This document shows positions 54,937 through 63,813 of a stretch of 64,000 nt of DNA, piece after piece. The translations under genes and the position numbers were made by a program. Under the pieces are notes generated by a model. It had not been told where the DNA came from and made no database searches. It was given only the letters and a program-made list of their open reading frames with translations. Within the stretch, counting starts at the first letter, position 1. Each line of letters begins with the position of its first letter. Location: assembly GCA_046290435.1 (NCBI GenBank), contig JBKAGO010000037.1:105810-169809 (forward strand), given 5' to 3'. This DNA is from CAVQUE01 sp046290435 (GTDB lineage: Bacteria > Actinomycetota > Acidimicrobiia > Acidimicrobiales > UBA8592).

Positions 54937-54984
54937 GCCGAGGTATCTCGGCCTCGACGCGCCGAGGTATCTCGGCCTCGACGC
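54937..54984. promoter_or_regulatory. Two 24-base tandem repeats with palindromic cores
   Basis: The 24-base unit at 54937-54960 is repeated exactly at 54961-54984. Each starts with GCCGAGGTATCTCGGC, a perfect 12-base-arm-type palindrome (GCCGAG-GTAT-CTCGGC). They lie between xylA and the divergent MFS gene, 32 bases upstream of the latter, and look like a double operator, perhaps for a sugar-responsive repressor encoded elsewhere. Confidence 0.65.
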
Positions 54985-55015
54985 GCCGGACCCCCATCTC
55001 GGGGATACTGCGGGA

Positions 55016-56242
55016 ATGCCTGCGCCCACCTCCGAGCCGTCGGCCGCCCCGGCCTGGCGGCTGTTGGCGCCGCTCTATCTGCTGACCGCGCTCGGAGCTG
55101 CGGGCTACGGCGCCATCTTCACCCTCGCAGCGGCGTTCCGTGACGAGTTCGGGTTCAGCGACACCGGGGTCGGGCTGATCGTCTCGGTGGGCTTCGCGTC
55201 GGGGTTCGTCACCCAGGTGGCGCTGTCGCGTATCGCAGATCGCGGGCATGCCCTGGCCCTCATCCGTGTCGGCATCGCGCTCCTGCTGACGTCGATGATC
55301 GTGATGGCGACCGGCACCGAGCTGTGGCACTTCGTGATCGGACGGGCGCTGCTCGGCATGGGCAGCGGGATGATCATCCCCGGCGCTCGCCGGGTGGCGA
55401 TCAACCTCGACCCCGAACGCATGGGCGCCAACCTCGGGATGCTCGGCTCGTTCCAGCTGTCGGGCTTCATCGCAGGGCCGGCTCTCGCTGCGGTTCTGAA
55501 CGAGTTCATCGGGTTGCGGGCCCCGTTCATCGCCATGGCCGCTCTCACCGGCGCCGCGGCGCTGCTCACCGGTCGGCTCCCCGCCGACACCGGTGCGCGC
55601 ACCACCGAGAAGCGGATCATGACGGCGCTGCTGCGACTGCCCAGGATCCGGGCGGCGATGTGCATGACCACCGCCTTCTTCGTCATGGTCGGCACGTGGG
55701 AGTCGCTGTGGGCGGTGATGCTCACCGACCTGGGCTCGCCCACCTGGGTGATCGGCTTCACGCTGAGCATCACGTCGCTGCCGATGATCGCGCTCGGTCC
55801 CCGCGCCGGGCGCCTCGCCCAGGAACGCGGCGCCCTGAAGGTCGCCGCGGCGGGCCTGCTCATCACGGTTCCGTGCATGGCCGGCTACGGCCTGTTCACC
55901 AGCGTGGCCCTGCTGGTGGTGCTGTCGCTGGTCCAGTCGATCGGCGACGCCTTCGCCGCCCCGGCGTCACGCGTGGCCGCCGCGGTGGCCAGCCCGCCCG
56001 ACCAGCACGCGTCGGCCCAGGGCCTGCTCGGCGCCACCGAGGTGTTGGTCGCCGGCCTGGTGGCACTGCCGGCAGCGGCGTCCTACCAGCACTTCGGCGC
56101 CGGTCCGACCTGGGCGGGCGCGGCCGTGGTGATGATCGGGTTCATGACCGCCGGCCTGATCATCGACCATCGCGCCACCCGGGGCGCAGCGCCCGAGGGG
56201 CCGGTCACTCCTCTCCCGGCCGCACCCGCAGGCACGGCTTGA
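55016..56242 (+). CDS. MFS transporter (12-TM)
   Basis: A 408-residue major facilitator with about 12 segments; SRIADRGHALALIRVG corresponds to motif A and LLGMGSGMIIPGARRVAINL to the fourth/fifth segment motifs. The substrate is unknown. Divergence from xylA and a shared repeat region hint at sugar or sugar-derived export/import, but the sequence looks more like drug-type facilitators. Probably leaderless (GATACT six bases before the ATG). Confidence 0.85.
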   Translation: MPAPTSEPSAAPAWRLLAPLYLLTALGAAGYGAIFTLAAAFRDEFGFSDTGVGLIVSVGFASGFVTQVALSRIADRGHALALIRVGIALLLTSMIVMATGTELWHFVIGRALLGMGSGMIIPGARRVAINLDPERMGANLGMLGSFQLSGFIAGPALAAVLNEFIGLRAPFIAMAALTGAAALLTGRLPADTGARTTEKRIMTALLRLPRIRAAMCMTTAFFVMVGTWESLWAVMLTDLGSPTWVIGFTLSITSLPMIALGPRAGRLAQERGALKVAAAGLLITVPCMAGYGLFTSVALLVVLSLVQSIGDAFAAPASRVAAAVASPPDQHASAQGLLGATEVLVAGLVALPAAASYQHFGAGPTWAGAAVVMIGFMTAGLIIDHRATRGAAPEGPVTPLPAAPAGTA

Positions 56243-56297
56243 ACTCAGCGGCGGCTGCCGAACCGTCGTCGGTGGCGCCGCAGCGGACCTGACGGGT

Positions 56298-56687
56298 TCA
56301 CCAGATGACATCGATGTCGTACTGGGCGACGAGACCGTCGACGCTGACGATCGTCATCGCTCCCTGTTGGGCCTGAGCGACGAGAAGGCGATCGAACGGG
56401 TCGCTGTGCAGCCGCGGCAGGTCCTCGAGCGCGCCGATGTGGTTCGCTGCGATCGGGAGCGGGCGAAGCCCCGAACGAGGCACGTAGTGCTCGAACCACT
56501 CGACGGCCCTGCGATCGAGGTCACCGAGCTTGCCGGTACTGCGCTTGATCGCCATCTCCCACAACGACACGTGCGATGCGTAGACCTCGGCCCCCTCGGA
56601 CGTGAGGGCGTCGTGCGCATCGTCGCCGAGCCGCGCCGGAGCCTGCACCACCCAGATCAGAGCGTGCGTGTCGAGCAGCAACCTCAC
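56298..56687 (-). CDS. vapC: PIN-domain toxin (VapC type)
   Basis: A 129-residue PIN ribonuclease. The acidic residues are present: MRLLLDTHALIW (Asp6), SLWEMAIK (Glu about 44), DPFDRLLVAQA (Asp about 96 and 99) and SVDG (Asp about 117). It overlaps the antitoxin stop (ATGA). It presumably cleaves RNA when released from its antitoxin. Confidence 0.9.
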   Translation of the reverse strand: MRLLLDTHALIWVVQAPARLGDDAHDALTSEGAEVYASHVSLWEMAIKRSTGKLGDLDRRAVEWFEHYVPRSGLRPLPIAANHIGALEDLPRLHSDPFDRLLVAQAQQGAMTIVSVDGLVAQYDIDVIW

Positions 56688-56938
56688 GAAGGTGTGACCG
56701 GTCCGTCGAGCATCTCGGCGATCTCGTCGTCGCTCCAGCGGAGGTCCTCCGCGCTGGGAACGCCAACACTTGGCCGGACGCCGAGGCCGAGCACGACCCC
56801 GGTCGGGCGCGGCGGCACGAGACGGGCCACCACCCGCCCGTGCTTGGTGATCTCGACCTCCTCGCCGGTCTCGGCGAGCTCGGCGATCACACGCGACAGG
56901 TGATCCTTCACTTCGTGGATGGCCATGGTCACCGTCAT
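56684..56938 (-). CDS. Phd/YefM-type antitoxin
   Basis: An 84-residue antitoxin: MAIHEVKDHLSRVIAELAETGEEVEITKHGRVVARLVPP is the Phd/YefM DNA-binding domain (residues 5-43), followed by a toxin-binding tail ending WSDDEIAEMLDG. It precedes the PIN toxin with a four-base overlap. ATG 56938 or 56926 may start it. A palindrome 23 bases upstream is its likely operator. Confidence 0.9.
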   Translation of the reverse strand: MTVTMAIHEVKDHLSRVIAELAETGEEVEITKHGRVVARLVPPRPTGVVLGLGVRPSVGVPSAEDLRWSDDEIAEMLDGPVTPS

Positions 56939-56960
56939 GACGGAAAGGCTACGTCATTCG

Positions 56961-56977
56961 GGCCAGAATGTCTGGCC
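56961..56977. promoter_or_regulatory. Candidate antitoxin operator
   Basis: GGCCAGA and TCTGGCC, exact complements, flank ATG in the centre. The site is 23 bases upstream of the antitoxin start, where toxin-antitoxin complexes usually bind to repress their own operon. Confidence 0.6.
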
Positions 56978-57003
56978 AATTCTTGCTCGACCTGCGCCCT
57001 GAC

Positions 57004-57025
57004 CTCTACTGCAGGCGCAGTAGAG
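57004..57025. promoter_or_regulatory. Perfect inverted repeat before ABC exporter operon
   Basis: CTCTACTGC (57004-57012) pairs perfectly with 57017-57025 over AGGC. It lies 55 bases upstream of the ABC ATPase start and could bind the NarL-type regulator of the operon or another dimeric repressor; as RNA it would form a stable leader hairpin. Confidence 0.5.
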
Positions 57026-57080
57026 CAAGAGCCTGCGTCAGGAGGATTCGCCGGGCGGGCGAGCCGTTCACGATGGGTCC

Positions 57081-58076
57081 ATGATCCACGTCGAACACCT
57101 CACCAAGACCTACGGCGACACCCGGGCCGTCGACGACCTGTCGTTCGAGGTCCGGCCCGGCATCGTCACCGGGTTCCTCGGCCCCAACGGTGCCGGCAAG
57201 TCCACCACCATGCGCATGATCCTCGGGCTCGACCGACCCACTGCAGGGCGGGCGACGGTCAACGGCAGGGTCCTGGCCGACCACGGCGCGCCGCTCACCC
57301 AGATCGGGTCGCTGCTGGAGGCCAAGGCCATCCATCCCAAGCGCTCGGCCCGCAACCACCTCCGGGCGCTGGCCGCCACCACCGGGATCGGCGACCGCCG
57401 TGTCGACGAGGTCCTCGACATCGTGGGCCTCACCGAGGTGGCCGACCGCATCGCCGGCGGGTTCTCGCTGGGCATGGGGCAGCGGCTGGGCATCGCGTCG
57501 GCGCTGCTGGGCGATCCGGCCACGATCATGCTCGACGAGCCGGTCAACGGCCTCGACCCCGAGGGCATCCTGTGGATCCGCAACCTGCTCAAGCGCCTCG
57601 CCGCCGAGGGCCGCACGGTCCTGGTGTCGTCGCACCTGATGAGCGAGATGGCGTTGACCGCCGAGCACTTCGTGATCATCGGCCGGGGCCGACTGATCGC
57701 CGACGTCTCGGCTGCCGAGCTCGCCGCGATGTCGTCGGGCGACCGGGTGTTCGTCCGCACGCCCGACGGGCCGTTGCTGCGCCGGATCCTCGCCGCCGAG
57801 GGTGTCGAGGTGGCCAATGCACCCGCCACAACCGACGGCTACGACGTCACCGGCATCGACGCCGGCGACATCGGCCGCCGAGCCGCTGCGGCCGGGCTCG
57901 TGCTCTTCGAGCTCACGCCGGTGTCGGCGAACCTCGAGTCGACCTTCATGGCGCTCACCCACGACGCCGTCCAGTACCAGGCCCACAGCGACACCTCCGC
58001 TGCTTCGGACCCCGACCCCACGATTCCCGACCCCACGTTCCCCCGTCCGACCCACACCGACCGAAAGGCAGCCTGA
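57081..58076 (+). CDS. ABC exporter ATPase
   Basis: A 331-residue ATPase of the ABC-2/BcrA-like class. Walker A GPNGAGKSTT, a signature FSLGMGQRLGIA (the LGMxQR form of this class), Walker B IMLDEPVNGLD and H-loop VSSHLMSEM. The C-terminal 30 residues are Asp/Pro/Thr-rich. It is followed directly by a permease, a sensor kinase and a response regulator; ABC/two-component modules of this type respond to cell-envelope antibiotics. Confidence 0.92.
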   Translation: MIHVEHLTKTYGDTRAVDDLSFEVRPGIVTGFLGPNGAGKSTTMRMILGLDRPTAGRATVNGRVLADHGAPLTQIGSLLEAKAIHPKRSARNHLRALAATTGIGDRRVDEVLDIVGLTEVADRIAGGFSLGMGQRLGIASALLGDPATIMLDEPVNGLDPEGILWIRNLLKRLAAEGRTVLVSSHLMSEMALTAEHFVIIGRGRLIADVSAAELAAMSSGDRVFVRTPDGPLLRRILAAEGVEVANAPATTDGYDVTGIDAGDIGRRAAAAGLVLFELTPVSANLESTFMALTHDAVQYQAHSDTSAASDPDPTIPDPTFPRPTHTDRKAA

Positions 58077-58077
58077 C

Positions 58078-58944
58078 ATGACCGCAACGACCCTCCCCTC
58101 CGGCCTCCCCTCCCCCGTACCTTCCGCCATCTCGTCTCGCTCGTCTGCCGTCGATGACCCCGACGGGCGCCGGGTCACCCAGCGCTCGGTCTGCCGGGCC
58201 GAGTGGATCAAATTCGTCTCGGTGCGCTCCAACGTGCGTGCCCTCGTCGGCGCCGGCCTGGTACTGCTGGTCTTCGGGACGCTGTTCGCGTCGCTGGCCG
58301 GCAGCGACGAGGCCCTGCCGCCCAACGCAGCGGGGGCCACCGACTCGCTGTCGATGACCTTCGCCGGCATGAACCTGAGCCAGCTCGTTCTCGGCGTGTT
58401 GGGTGCGGTGTTCGTCGCCGGCGAGTACACGACCGGCATGATCCGCACGATGTTCACCGCCGTCGCCGACCGGGTGTCGGTGCTGCGGGCCAAGGCCATC
58501 GTGCTCGGATTCGGCAGCTGGCTGGTGATGACGGTGGCGTCGGTCGTCGTGTTCTTCGCAGGCCAGGCTGTCTACGCCGGCGACGGCGCCACCTATGCCC
58601 TCACCGACGACGGCGTCCTGCGTGCCGTGCTCGGCGGCGGCGTCTACGGCGCCGGCATCGCCCTCATGGGCCTGGCCCTCGGATTCCTGCTGCGCTCGAC
58701 GGCAGCGGCGATCGGCACCCTGGTGGCCACGCTGATGGTGGCGCCCGGGCTCATCGGACTGCTGCCCGACGCCTTCAGCGACACCGTCGGCAAGTACCTG
58801 CCGAGCAACGCCGGCCAGGCGTTCCTGTCGGTCTCACCGAACGAGACGCTCCTCTCCCCCGCTGCCGGGTTCGCCGTGTTCACCGTGTGGGCTGTCGGGC
58901 TGCTGGCGGCCGCGGTCGTCGTGCTCCGGCGACGCGACGCCTGA
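58078..58944 (+). CDS. ABC exporter permease
   Basis: A 288-residue membrane subunit with six segments (FVAGEYTTGMIRTMFTAVADR is the family's cytoplasmic loop, residues about 120-140; the C-terminus ends in VLRRRDA). It starts one base after the ATPase stop with AAAGG upstream. It should export a peptide antibiotic or lipid together with the ATPase. A possible kinase start overlaps its stop codon (TGATG). Confidence 0.9.
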   Translation: MTATTLPSGLPSPVPSAISSRSSAVDDPDGRRVTQRSVCRAEWIKFVSVRSNVRALVGAGLVLLVFGTLFASLAGSDEALPPNAAGATDSLSMTFAGMNLSQLVLGVLGAVFVAGEYTTGMIRTMFTAVADRVSVLRAKAIVLGFGSWLVMTVASVVVFFAGQAVYAGDGATYALTDDGVLRAVLGGGVYGAGIALMGLALGFLLRSTAAAIGTLVATLMVAPGLIGLLPDAFSDTVGKYLPSNAGQAFLSVSPNETLLSPAAGFAVFTVWAVGLLAAAVVVLRRRDA

Positions 58945-60205
58945 TGGCGCCATCGATCCTGGAGACCTCGACGCTGACGGCGTCGACCGAGCGGGGCGAC
59001 GCCCTCCGGTACCGTGGGGCGATGGCCGACACGCAACCTGCGACGAGCACTGCGTCGCAGAGCCCGTGGGCCGTCGCCCCACGGTCGCATCTGGTCGACG
59101 CCGGCTTGGTCCTCCTGACGTTCGTGCCGGCAGCGGCGAGTCCGTTCCTGGAGGAGCAAGGCCTCGGCGGGTTCGATGTGCTGGCAGCGATCGTCGCCGC
59201 AGCGCTGATCCTGGCTCGCCGGCGATGGCCGGTCCAGGCCCTCGGCATCGGCCTGGTCGGGGTCATCGCAGCCACGGCGATCGCCGGGCGACCGACCGCT
59301 CTGCTGCCCGCCACGGTCGTCCTGTTGTTCAACATGGCCGCCCGGACCGACCGGGCCACGAGCATCCGGGTCGGCATCGCCGGGGTCGCTGCCATGCTGA
59401 CGTCGGCGTTGATCCTGGCCTCCAACGGGTTCCTCGGGCCCGAGCTGCTGGCCGGCGTGGCCTGGCCGGCGCTGGCCGTCGCCGCCGGCGACGCAGTCCG
59501 GAGCCGGCGCGAGGCCATCGACGCCGCCGAGGAACGGGCCGCCCGCGCCGAGGCGACCAGGGAAGAGGAGGCCCGGCGACGCGTCGCCGAGGAACGCTGC
59601 ACATCGCCCGCGAACTCCACGACGTGGTGGCGCACCACATCGCCGTCATCAACGTCCAGGCCGGCGTGGCCGCACACCTGCTGCACACCAGCCCCGACGG
59701 CGCCGAGACCGCGCTGGCAACGGTGCGGTCATCGGCGCACGACGTGCTCGACGAGCTCGCCGGCATCCTCGGCGTGCTCCGGGCCGGCGACGACGACAGC
59801 GCGTCGACCCATCCCACGCCCACTGTCGAGGACCTCCCCGCGCTGGTCGACTCGTTCGCGCAGGCCGGCCTCGACGTCACCTTCGAGACGGCCGGCGAGG
59901 CCCATCCCACCGGCGACGTGGCCGCCATCGCGGTGTACCGCACCGTGCAGGAGGCCCTCACCAACGCGCACAAGCACGGTGCCGGCGCAGCACGGGTGCG
60001 GCTCGAGAACCGGCCCGACGAGCTGGAGCTGACCGTCACCAACCCGGTCGGCGCCGCGGTGGCCGCGACGTCGGGTTACGGCCTGGTGGGCATGCGCGAG
60101 CGGGTGCAGGCCGCCGGCGGGTCGCTCGACACCGGCACTCGTCCCGACGGCACCTTCGTCGTGCACGTGTGCTTTCCCCGCACCCGTCGCCAGGAGCAGT
60201 CGTGA
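58944..60205 (+). pseudogene. NarL-type sensor histidine kinase, single-base frameshift
   Basis: Two reading frames together make a LiaS/DesK-type kinase. The first (from ATG 58944 or the possibly leaderless ATG 59022) encodes about five membrane segments and the coiled linker ending RRRVAEER. The second resumes with LHIARELHDVVAHHIAVINVQ (HisKA_3, His about in ELHDVVAHH) and continues through NAHKHGAG and GLVGMRERV to 60205. At about 59594-59597 the sequence reads CGCTGCAC where CGCCTGCAC would keep the frame, so one C is missing. This is a true mutation or a sequencing error; the receiver partner is intact. Confidence 0.85.
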
Positions 60206-60879
60206 CCATCCGGGTCGTGCTGGCCGACGACCAGGCCCTCATCCGTGCCGGGTTCAAGATGCTGATCGACGCCGCCTCCGACCTGACCGTGGTGGGCGAG
60301 GCGGGCGACGGCGACGAGGCGGTCCGGGTCGTGCGCGACACCCGTGCCGACGTCGTGCTGATGGACATCCGCATGCCCGGCACCGACGGCATCGAGGCCA
60401 CCCGGCGCATCACCGGCGACGACGATCTGGCGGGGGTGAAGGTGATCGTGCTCACCACCTTCGAGATCGACGAGCACGTCGTCGACGCCATCCGGGCCGG
60501 CGCATCGGGGTTCGTCGGCAAGGGCATCGAGCCTGCCGACCTGCTCGACGCCATCCGTGTGGTCGCCGAGGGCGAGGCGTTGCTGTCGCCCCACGCCACC
60601 CGGGCGATGCTCGCCGCGTTCGCGCAGGATCAGGCCGCGCCCGGCCGGCCGCCGGTGGACGACACGGTCCTCGACGTGCTGACGCCCCGGGAGCGTGAGG
60701 TGACCGCGCTGGTGGCCCATGGCCTCACCAACGACGAGATCGCCGAGCGGCTGTACCTGTCGCCCCTCACGGCCAAGACCCACGCCAACCGGGCGATGAT
60801 GAAGCTCGGTGTGCGCGACCGCGCCCAGCTGGTGGTGCTGGCCTACCAGACCGGCCTCGTCCGCCCCGGCGACCCGTAG
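60202..60879 (+). CDS. NarL/LuxR-family response regulator
   Basis: A 225-residue regulator. The receiver has DDQ near the N-terminus, the phosphorylation Asp in VLMDIRMPG (about 54) and a Lys in FVGKGI. The C-terminal LuxR helix-turn-helix reads LTPREREVTALVAHGLTNDEIAERL (pieces at about 160-185). GTG 60202 overlaps the kinase stop (GTGA). It should control the ABC exporter upstream. If the kinase frameshift is real, this regulator lacks its cognate kinase. Confidence 0.93.
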   Translation: MTIRVVLADDQALIRAGFKMLIDAASDLTVVGEAGDGDEAVRVVRDTRADVVLMDIRMPGTDGIEATRRITGDDDLAGVKVIVLTTFEIDEHVVDAIRAGASGFVGKGIEPADLLDAIRVVAEGEALLSPHATRAMLAAFAQDQAAPGRPPVDDTVLDVLTPREREVTALVAHGLTNDEIAERLYLSPLTAKTHANRAMMKLGVRDRAQLVVLAYQTGLVRPGDP

Positions 60880-60897
60880 GCGGTCGCTCCGAGCCGA

Positions 60898-62052
60898 TCA
60901 GGTCGGGGGGTCGAGCCAGCTGCCGGCGAGGTCGGCCAGCGGCACTGCGGTGACCGTGTCCGACAGCGGATAGCGGTCGGGACCGGGGTGGATCACATAG
61001 ACGTGACGGAGCCCGAGATCGGCTATGGCGTTGCGGATCGACGGCGTGACCGATGGGGTCGACGTGCGTTTCACCTCCACCCCGATGGGATGCCCGTCGT
61101 GGACGAAGAGCAGATCCAGCTCGGCTCCGGCATGGGTGGCCCAGAAGTAGAGCGGAACCTCGGGCATGCCGGCGGCGAGCTGCTCGATGACGAAGCCCTC
61201 CCAGCTGGCGCCGACCTTCGGGTGGTCGAGCAGCGCTGACTCGGTGCCGATGCCGAGCAGCGTGTGCAGCAGACCGGAGTCGCGCACGTAGACCTTGGGC
61301 GATCGGACCAGCCGCTTCCCGACATTGGCGAACCAGGGCTGCAGCTGGCGGATCATCAGGGCATCGGTCAGCGCGTCGAGGTACCGACGGACCGCCGGCT
61401 GGGAGATGGCGAGCGCCCGAGCCAGCTCGGCTCCGTTCCAGGTCTGTGCGTGATAGTGGGCGACCATCGTCCAGAAGCGGCGCATCTGCGCCGCCGGCAC
61501 CCGGACGCCGAGCTCGGCGAGGTCGCGTGTCAGGAACGTGCGGACATAGTTCTCCCGCCAGGCGATCGAGTCGGTGTCGTCACGCTGGGTGAACGATGCC
61601 GGGAGGCCGCCCCGCATCCAGAGCTCCGGGGCCGCATCGACGCCCACGTCGGCCAGGCGGAACCCACCGAGCTCGACGATCTCGACCCTCCCGGCGAGCG
61701 ACTCCGACGCCAGCCCGACGAGGTCGGGCGAGGCGCTGCCGAGGACGAGGAAGCGGGCGGGCACCTCGGGGCGATCGGCGAGCACCCGGAGCACGGGGAA
61801 CAGGCCCGGGGCATGTTGGGCCTCGTCGATGATCACGAGGCCGGTCAGGTCCTCGAGCGCGAGCAGCGGATCGGCCAGGCGGCTCTGGTGGCGGGGATTC
61901 TCCAGATCGAAGAAGGTCGACGACGTATGGTCGGATGCGATCGCACGCGCCAGCGTCGACTTGCCGGCCTGTCGGGGTCCCACCAGCAGCACGACCGGCG
62001 CGCGCCGCAAGGCAACGGCGAGACGTTCCTCGTCGGCGGGCCGATCGATCAT
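60898..62052 (-). CDS. AAA_14/DUF4143 ATPase
   Basis: A 384-residue ATPase. Walker A is GPRQAGKST (about 26-34), Walker B LVIIDEAQ (about 72-79), then a winged helix (WNGAELARALAISQPAVRRYLDAL) and the C-terminal DUF4143 nuclease-like domain with ELDLLFVHDGHPIGVEVKRT, which holds D/E...ExK residues of the PD-(D/E)xK fold. This family is widespread and of unknown function. A perfect TATAAT lies seven bases upstream of the ATG, so it is leaderless and well expressed. Confidence 0.88.
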   Translation of the reverse strand: MIDRPADEERLAVALRRAPVVLLVGPRQAGKSTLARAIASDHTSSTFFDLENPRHQSRLADPLLALEDLTGLVIIDEAQHAPGLFPVLRVLADRPEVPARFLVLGSASPDLVGLASESLAGRVEIVELGGFRLADVGVDAAPELWMRGGLPASFTQRDDTDSIAWRENYVRTFLTRDLAELGVRVPAAQMRRFWTMVAHYHAQTWNGAELARALAISQPAVRRYLDALTDALMIRQLQPWFANVGKRLVRSPKVYVRDSGLLHTLLGIGTESALLDHPKVGASWEGFVIEQLAAGMPEVPLYFWATHAGAELDLLFVHDGHPIGVEVKRTSTPSVTPSIRNAIADLGLRHVYVIHPGPDRYPLSDTVTAVPLADLAGSWLDPPT

Positions 62053-62054
62053 GC

Positions 62055-62070
62055 CAAGGATTATACCTTG
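62055..62070 (-). promoter_or_regulatory. Leaderless promoter with dyad
   Basis: On the minus strand TATAAT (plus 62060-62065) is followed after seven bases by the ATG of the ATPase gene. It is embedded in the inverted repeat CAAGG-attata-CCTTG (62055-62070), which places a possible operator directly over the -10. Confidence 0.6.
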
Positions 62071-62145
62071 AAATCCTAACGTCTATCGATCGATATTCGA
62101 GGTAAGCCGCCTAGCCCTGCCGAAGCCAGGGAGGGCACCGGGAGC

Positions 62146-63813
62146 TCAGTCTTCGTCCCGCAGTGGGGCTGGGACGGGCAGGTCGGTTGCGTCGAGCACG
62201 AACAGTGATCCGGGGATGCCCTCGAGCAGGCAGGCACGGATCTCGGCGAGAGGATCGGCGGCCTCCGAGTCGAAAGGCGCGTAAGGCGGACTGGTTCCGG
62301 CGATGACCTGGCCGGGGACTGGGCCGGGGGCGAGGCTCTGGAAGACGAAGGGCTGGGTGTCGGCCACCAGCTCCAGTCGATCGGGCGGCCCCACGAGCGT
62401 CGTGGCGCCGCTTCCGTCGGACCGATCCGTGTTGGCTGCCACGACGATGCGACCGTCGGGCAATGCCTCGACGGCGAACGCGCGATCGTGCCGTTCCAGG
62501 TCGTTGATCGCCGGGGATGGCGCTGCCTCCCAGCGGCGTCCGTCCTCGCTGGTCCACACGGCAACGTCGACGTCGCCGGAGAGTTGCTGCCCGTCGCCGG
62601 CGAATGTGGACGAAGCCGAGACGTCGCCGCCCGAGTTGTGGCCACCCACGGCAACGAATCCCTCCGGCGTCGCCACGACGTCGGCCATCGAGCTCTGGCT
62701 CAGGTCGGTGTCGCCTCGGTCGGTCTCCGCAGACGCCCAGGTCAGGCCGCCGTCGGTGGAGTGCCAGGCAGCCATGTCGCCGGCGAACCCGGGGTCATCG
62801 GTCGAGCCCACCGCAACCGTCATGCCGTCCGACGAGGAGAGGCCGTTCACTTCGGCGCCATCGGGGAGCACGCCGGTTGCGACCGGGGTCCACGTCGATC
62901 CGTCGGGCGAGTGCCACAGCCGCGGCCGGACCTCGGCCGAGACCTGCGGGTCGGTCACCAGGGCGCCGGCGAGAACGAAGCCGGACTCGGTGGCCACGAC
63001 TTCATCGAGGGAAACCCCCACACCGGGGCCCCGGTCGGCATCGCCGATCGGGAGGCCGCCATCGAGGCGTTGCCAGACGCCATCGGCCCCACGGCGCCAC
63101 AACGCCTCCGTCACGTCCCACGTCGGCACCTCGGCGTCGTCGACACCTGACGGCTCCCCCGTCCCCATGCTGGTGCGGCCCGTCATGGCGCTGCCCGCAG
63201 CGACCACGACGCCGTCGAAGGTGGCCACCGACGAGATCTTTGCCAAGACCGCGACCCCTTCGTCGAGATCGTCGGCGATCGTGCCGAACACTTCGTCGTC
63301 GATGCGTTCCCAGGTGCGGCCGTCGGCCGATTGCCAGACTGCGGCGATCGACTGGTTCGGTGCCCCGAACTGACCGACGGCCAGCAGGCCGTCGCCATCG
63401 GCGATCACCCCCGTTACGAGGGTCTGCCCCGGGAACGCGATGGTGGACATCGGGTCGAACTCCGACGGCAACGCCACATCGGCGACGCCGAAGACCTCCG
63501 GGTCGTCGGCCAGCACCCGCCACGGTCCCCCGGCCACCAGCTCGCCCAGCTGGCCCGGCTCGCCTGGGGGCGTCACGGCGGTGGCGTCGAGGTCGGTGCT
63601 CCCGCCATCGTCGCCGAGTGTCGTGATCGCCACGGCACCGCCGGCGATCACCACGACCGCCGCGGCCGCAGCGAGGAGCCGGCGGGGAGCCCGTCGGCGA
63701 CGCGACGACAACGGAACCGGCGCTTCGGCGTCGACCGGCATCGGCGCCGGGCCCGGATTCCCCCGCACCTCCGGCACCGGGTTCGACCACTCGAGCATCT
63801 CCAAGTCGTTCAC
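62146..63813 (-). CDS. Membrane-anchored beta-propeller protein with Asp-box repeats
   Basis: A 555-residue protein. After about 45 cytoplasmic residues a single membrane segment (LLAAAAAVVVIAGGAVAITTLG) leads to an external domain with at least four Asp-box motifs: SADGRTWERI, SPDGSTWTPV, STDGGLTWAS and SEDGRRWEAA, as in sialidase-like propellers. Its GTG start overlaps the stop of an ECF sigma factor gene. The position suggests an anti-sigma or sensor role, but the short N-terminal region has no ZAS zinc motif (HxxxCxxC). Function unknown. Confidence 0.8.
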   Translation of the reverse strand: MNDLEMLEWSNPVPEVRGNPGPAPMPVDAEAPVPLSSRRRRAPRRLLAAAAAVVVIAGGAVAITTLGDDGGSTDLDATAVTPPGEPGQLGELVAGGPWRVLADDPEVFGVADVALPSEFDPMSTIAFPGQTLVTGVIADGDGLLAVGQFGAPNQSIAAVWQSADGRTWERIDDEVFGTIADDLDEGVAVLAKISSVATFDGVVVAAGSAMTGRTSMGTGEPSGVDDAEVPTWDVTEALWRRGADGVWQRLDGGLPIGDADRGPGVGVSLDEVVATESGFVLAGALVTDPQVSAEVRPRLWHSPDGSTWTPVATGVLPDGAEVNGLSSSDGMTVAVGSTDDPGFAGDMAAWHSTDGGLTWASAETDRGDTDLSQSSMADVVATPEGFVAVGGHNSGGDVSASSTFAGDGQQLSGDVDVAVWTSEDGRRWEAAPSPAINDLERHDRAFAVEALPDGRIVVAANTDRSDGSGATTLVGPPDRLELVADTQPFVFQSLAPGPVPGQVIAGTSPPYAPFDSEAADPLAEIRACLLEGIPGSLFVLDATDLPVPAPLRDED

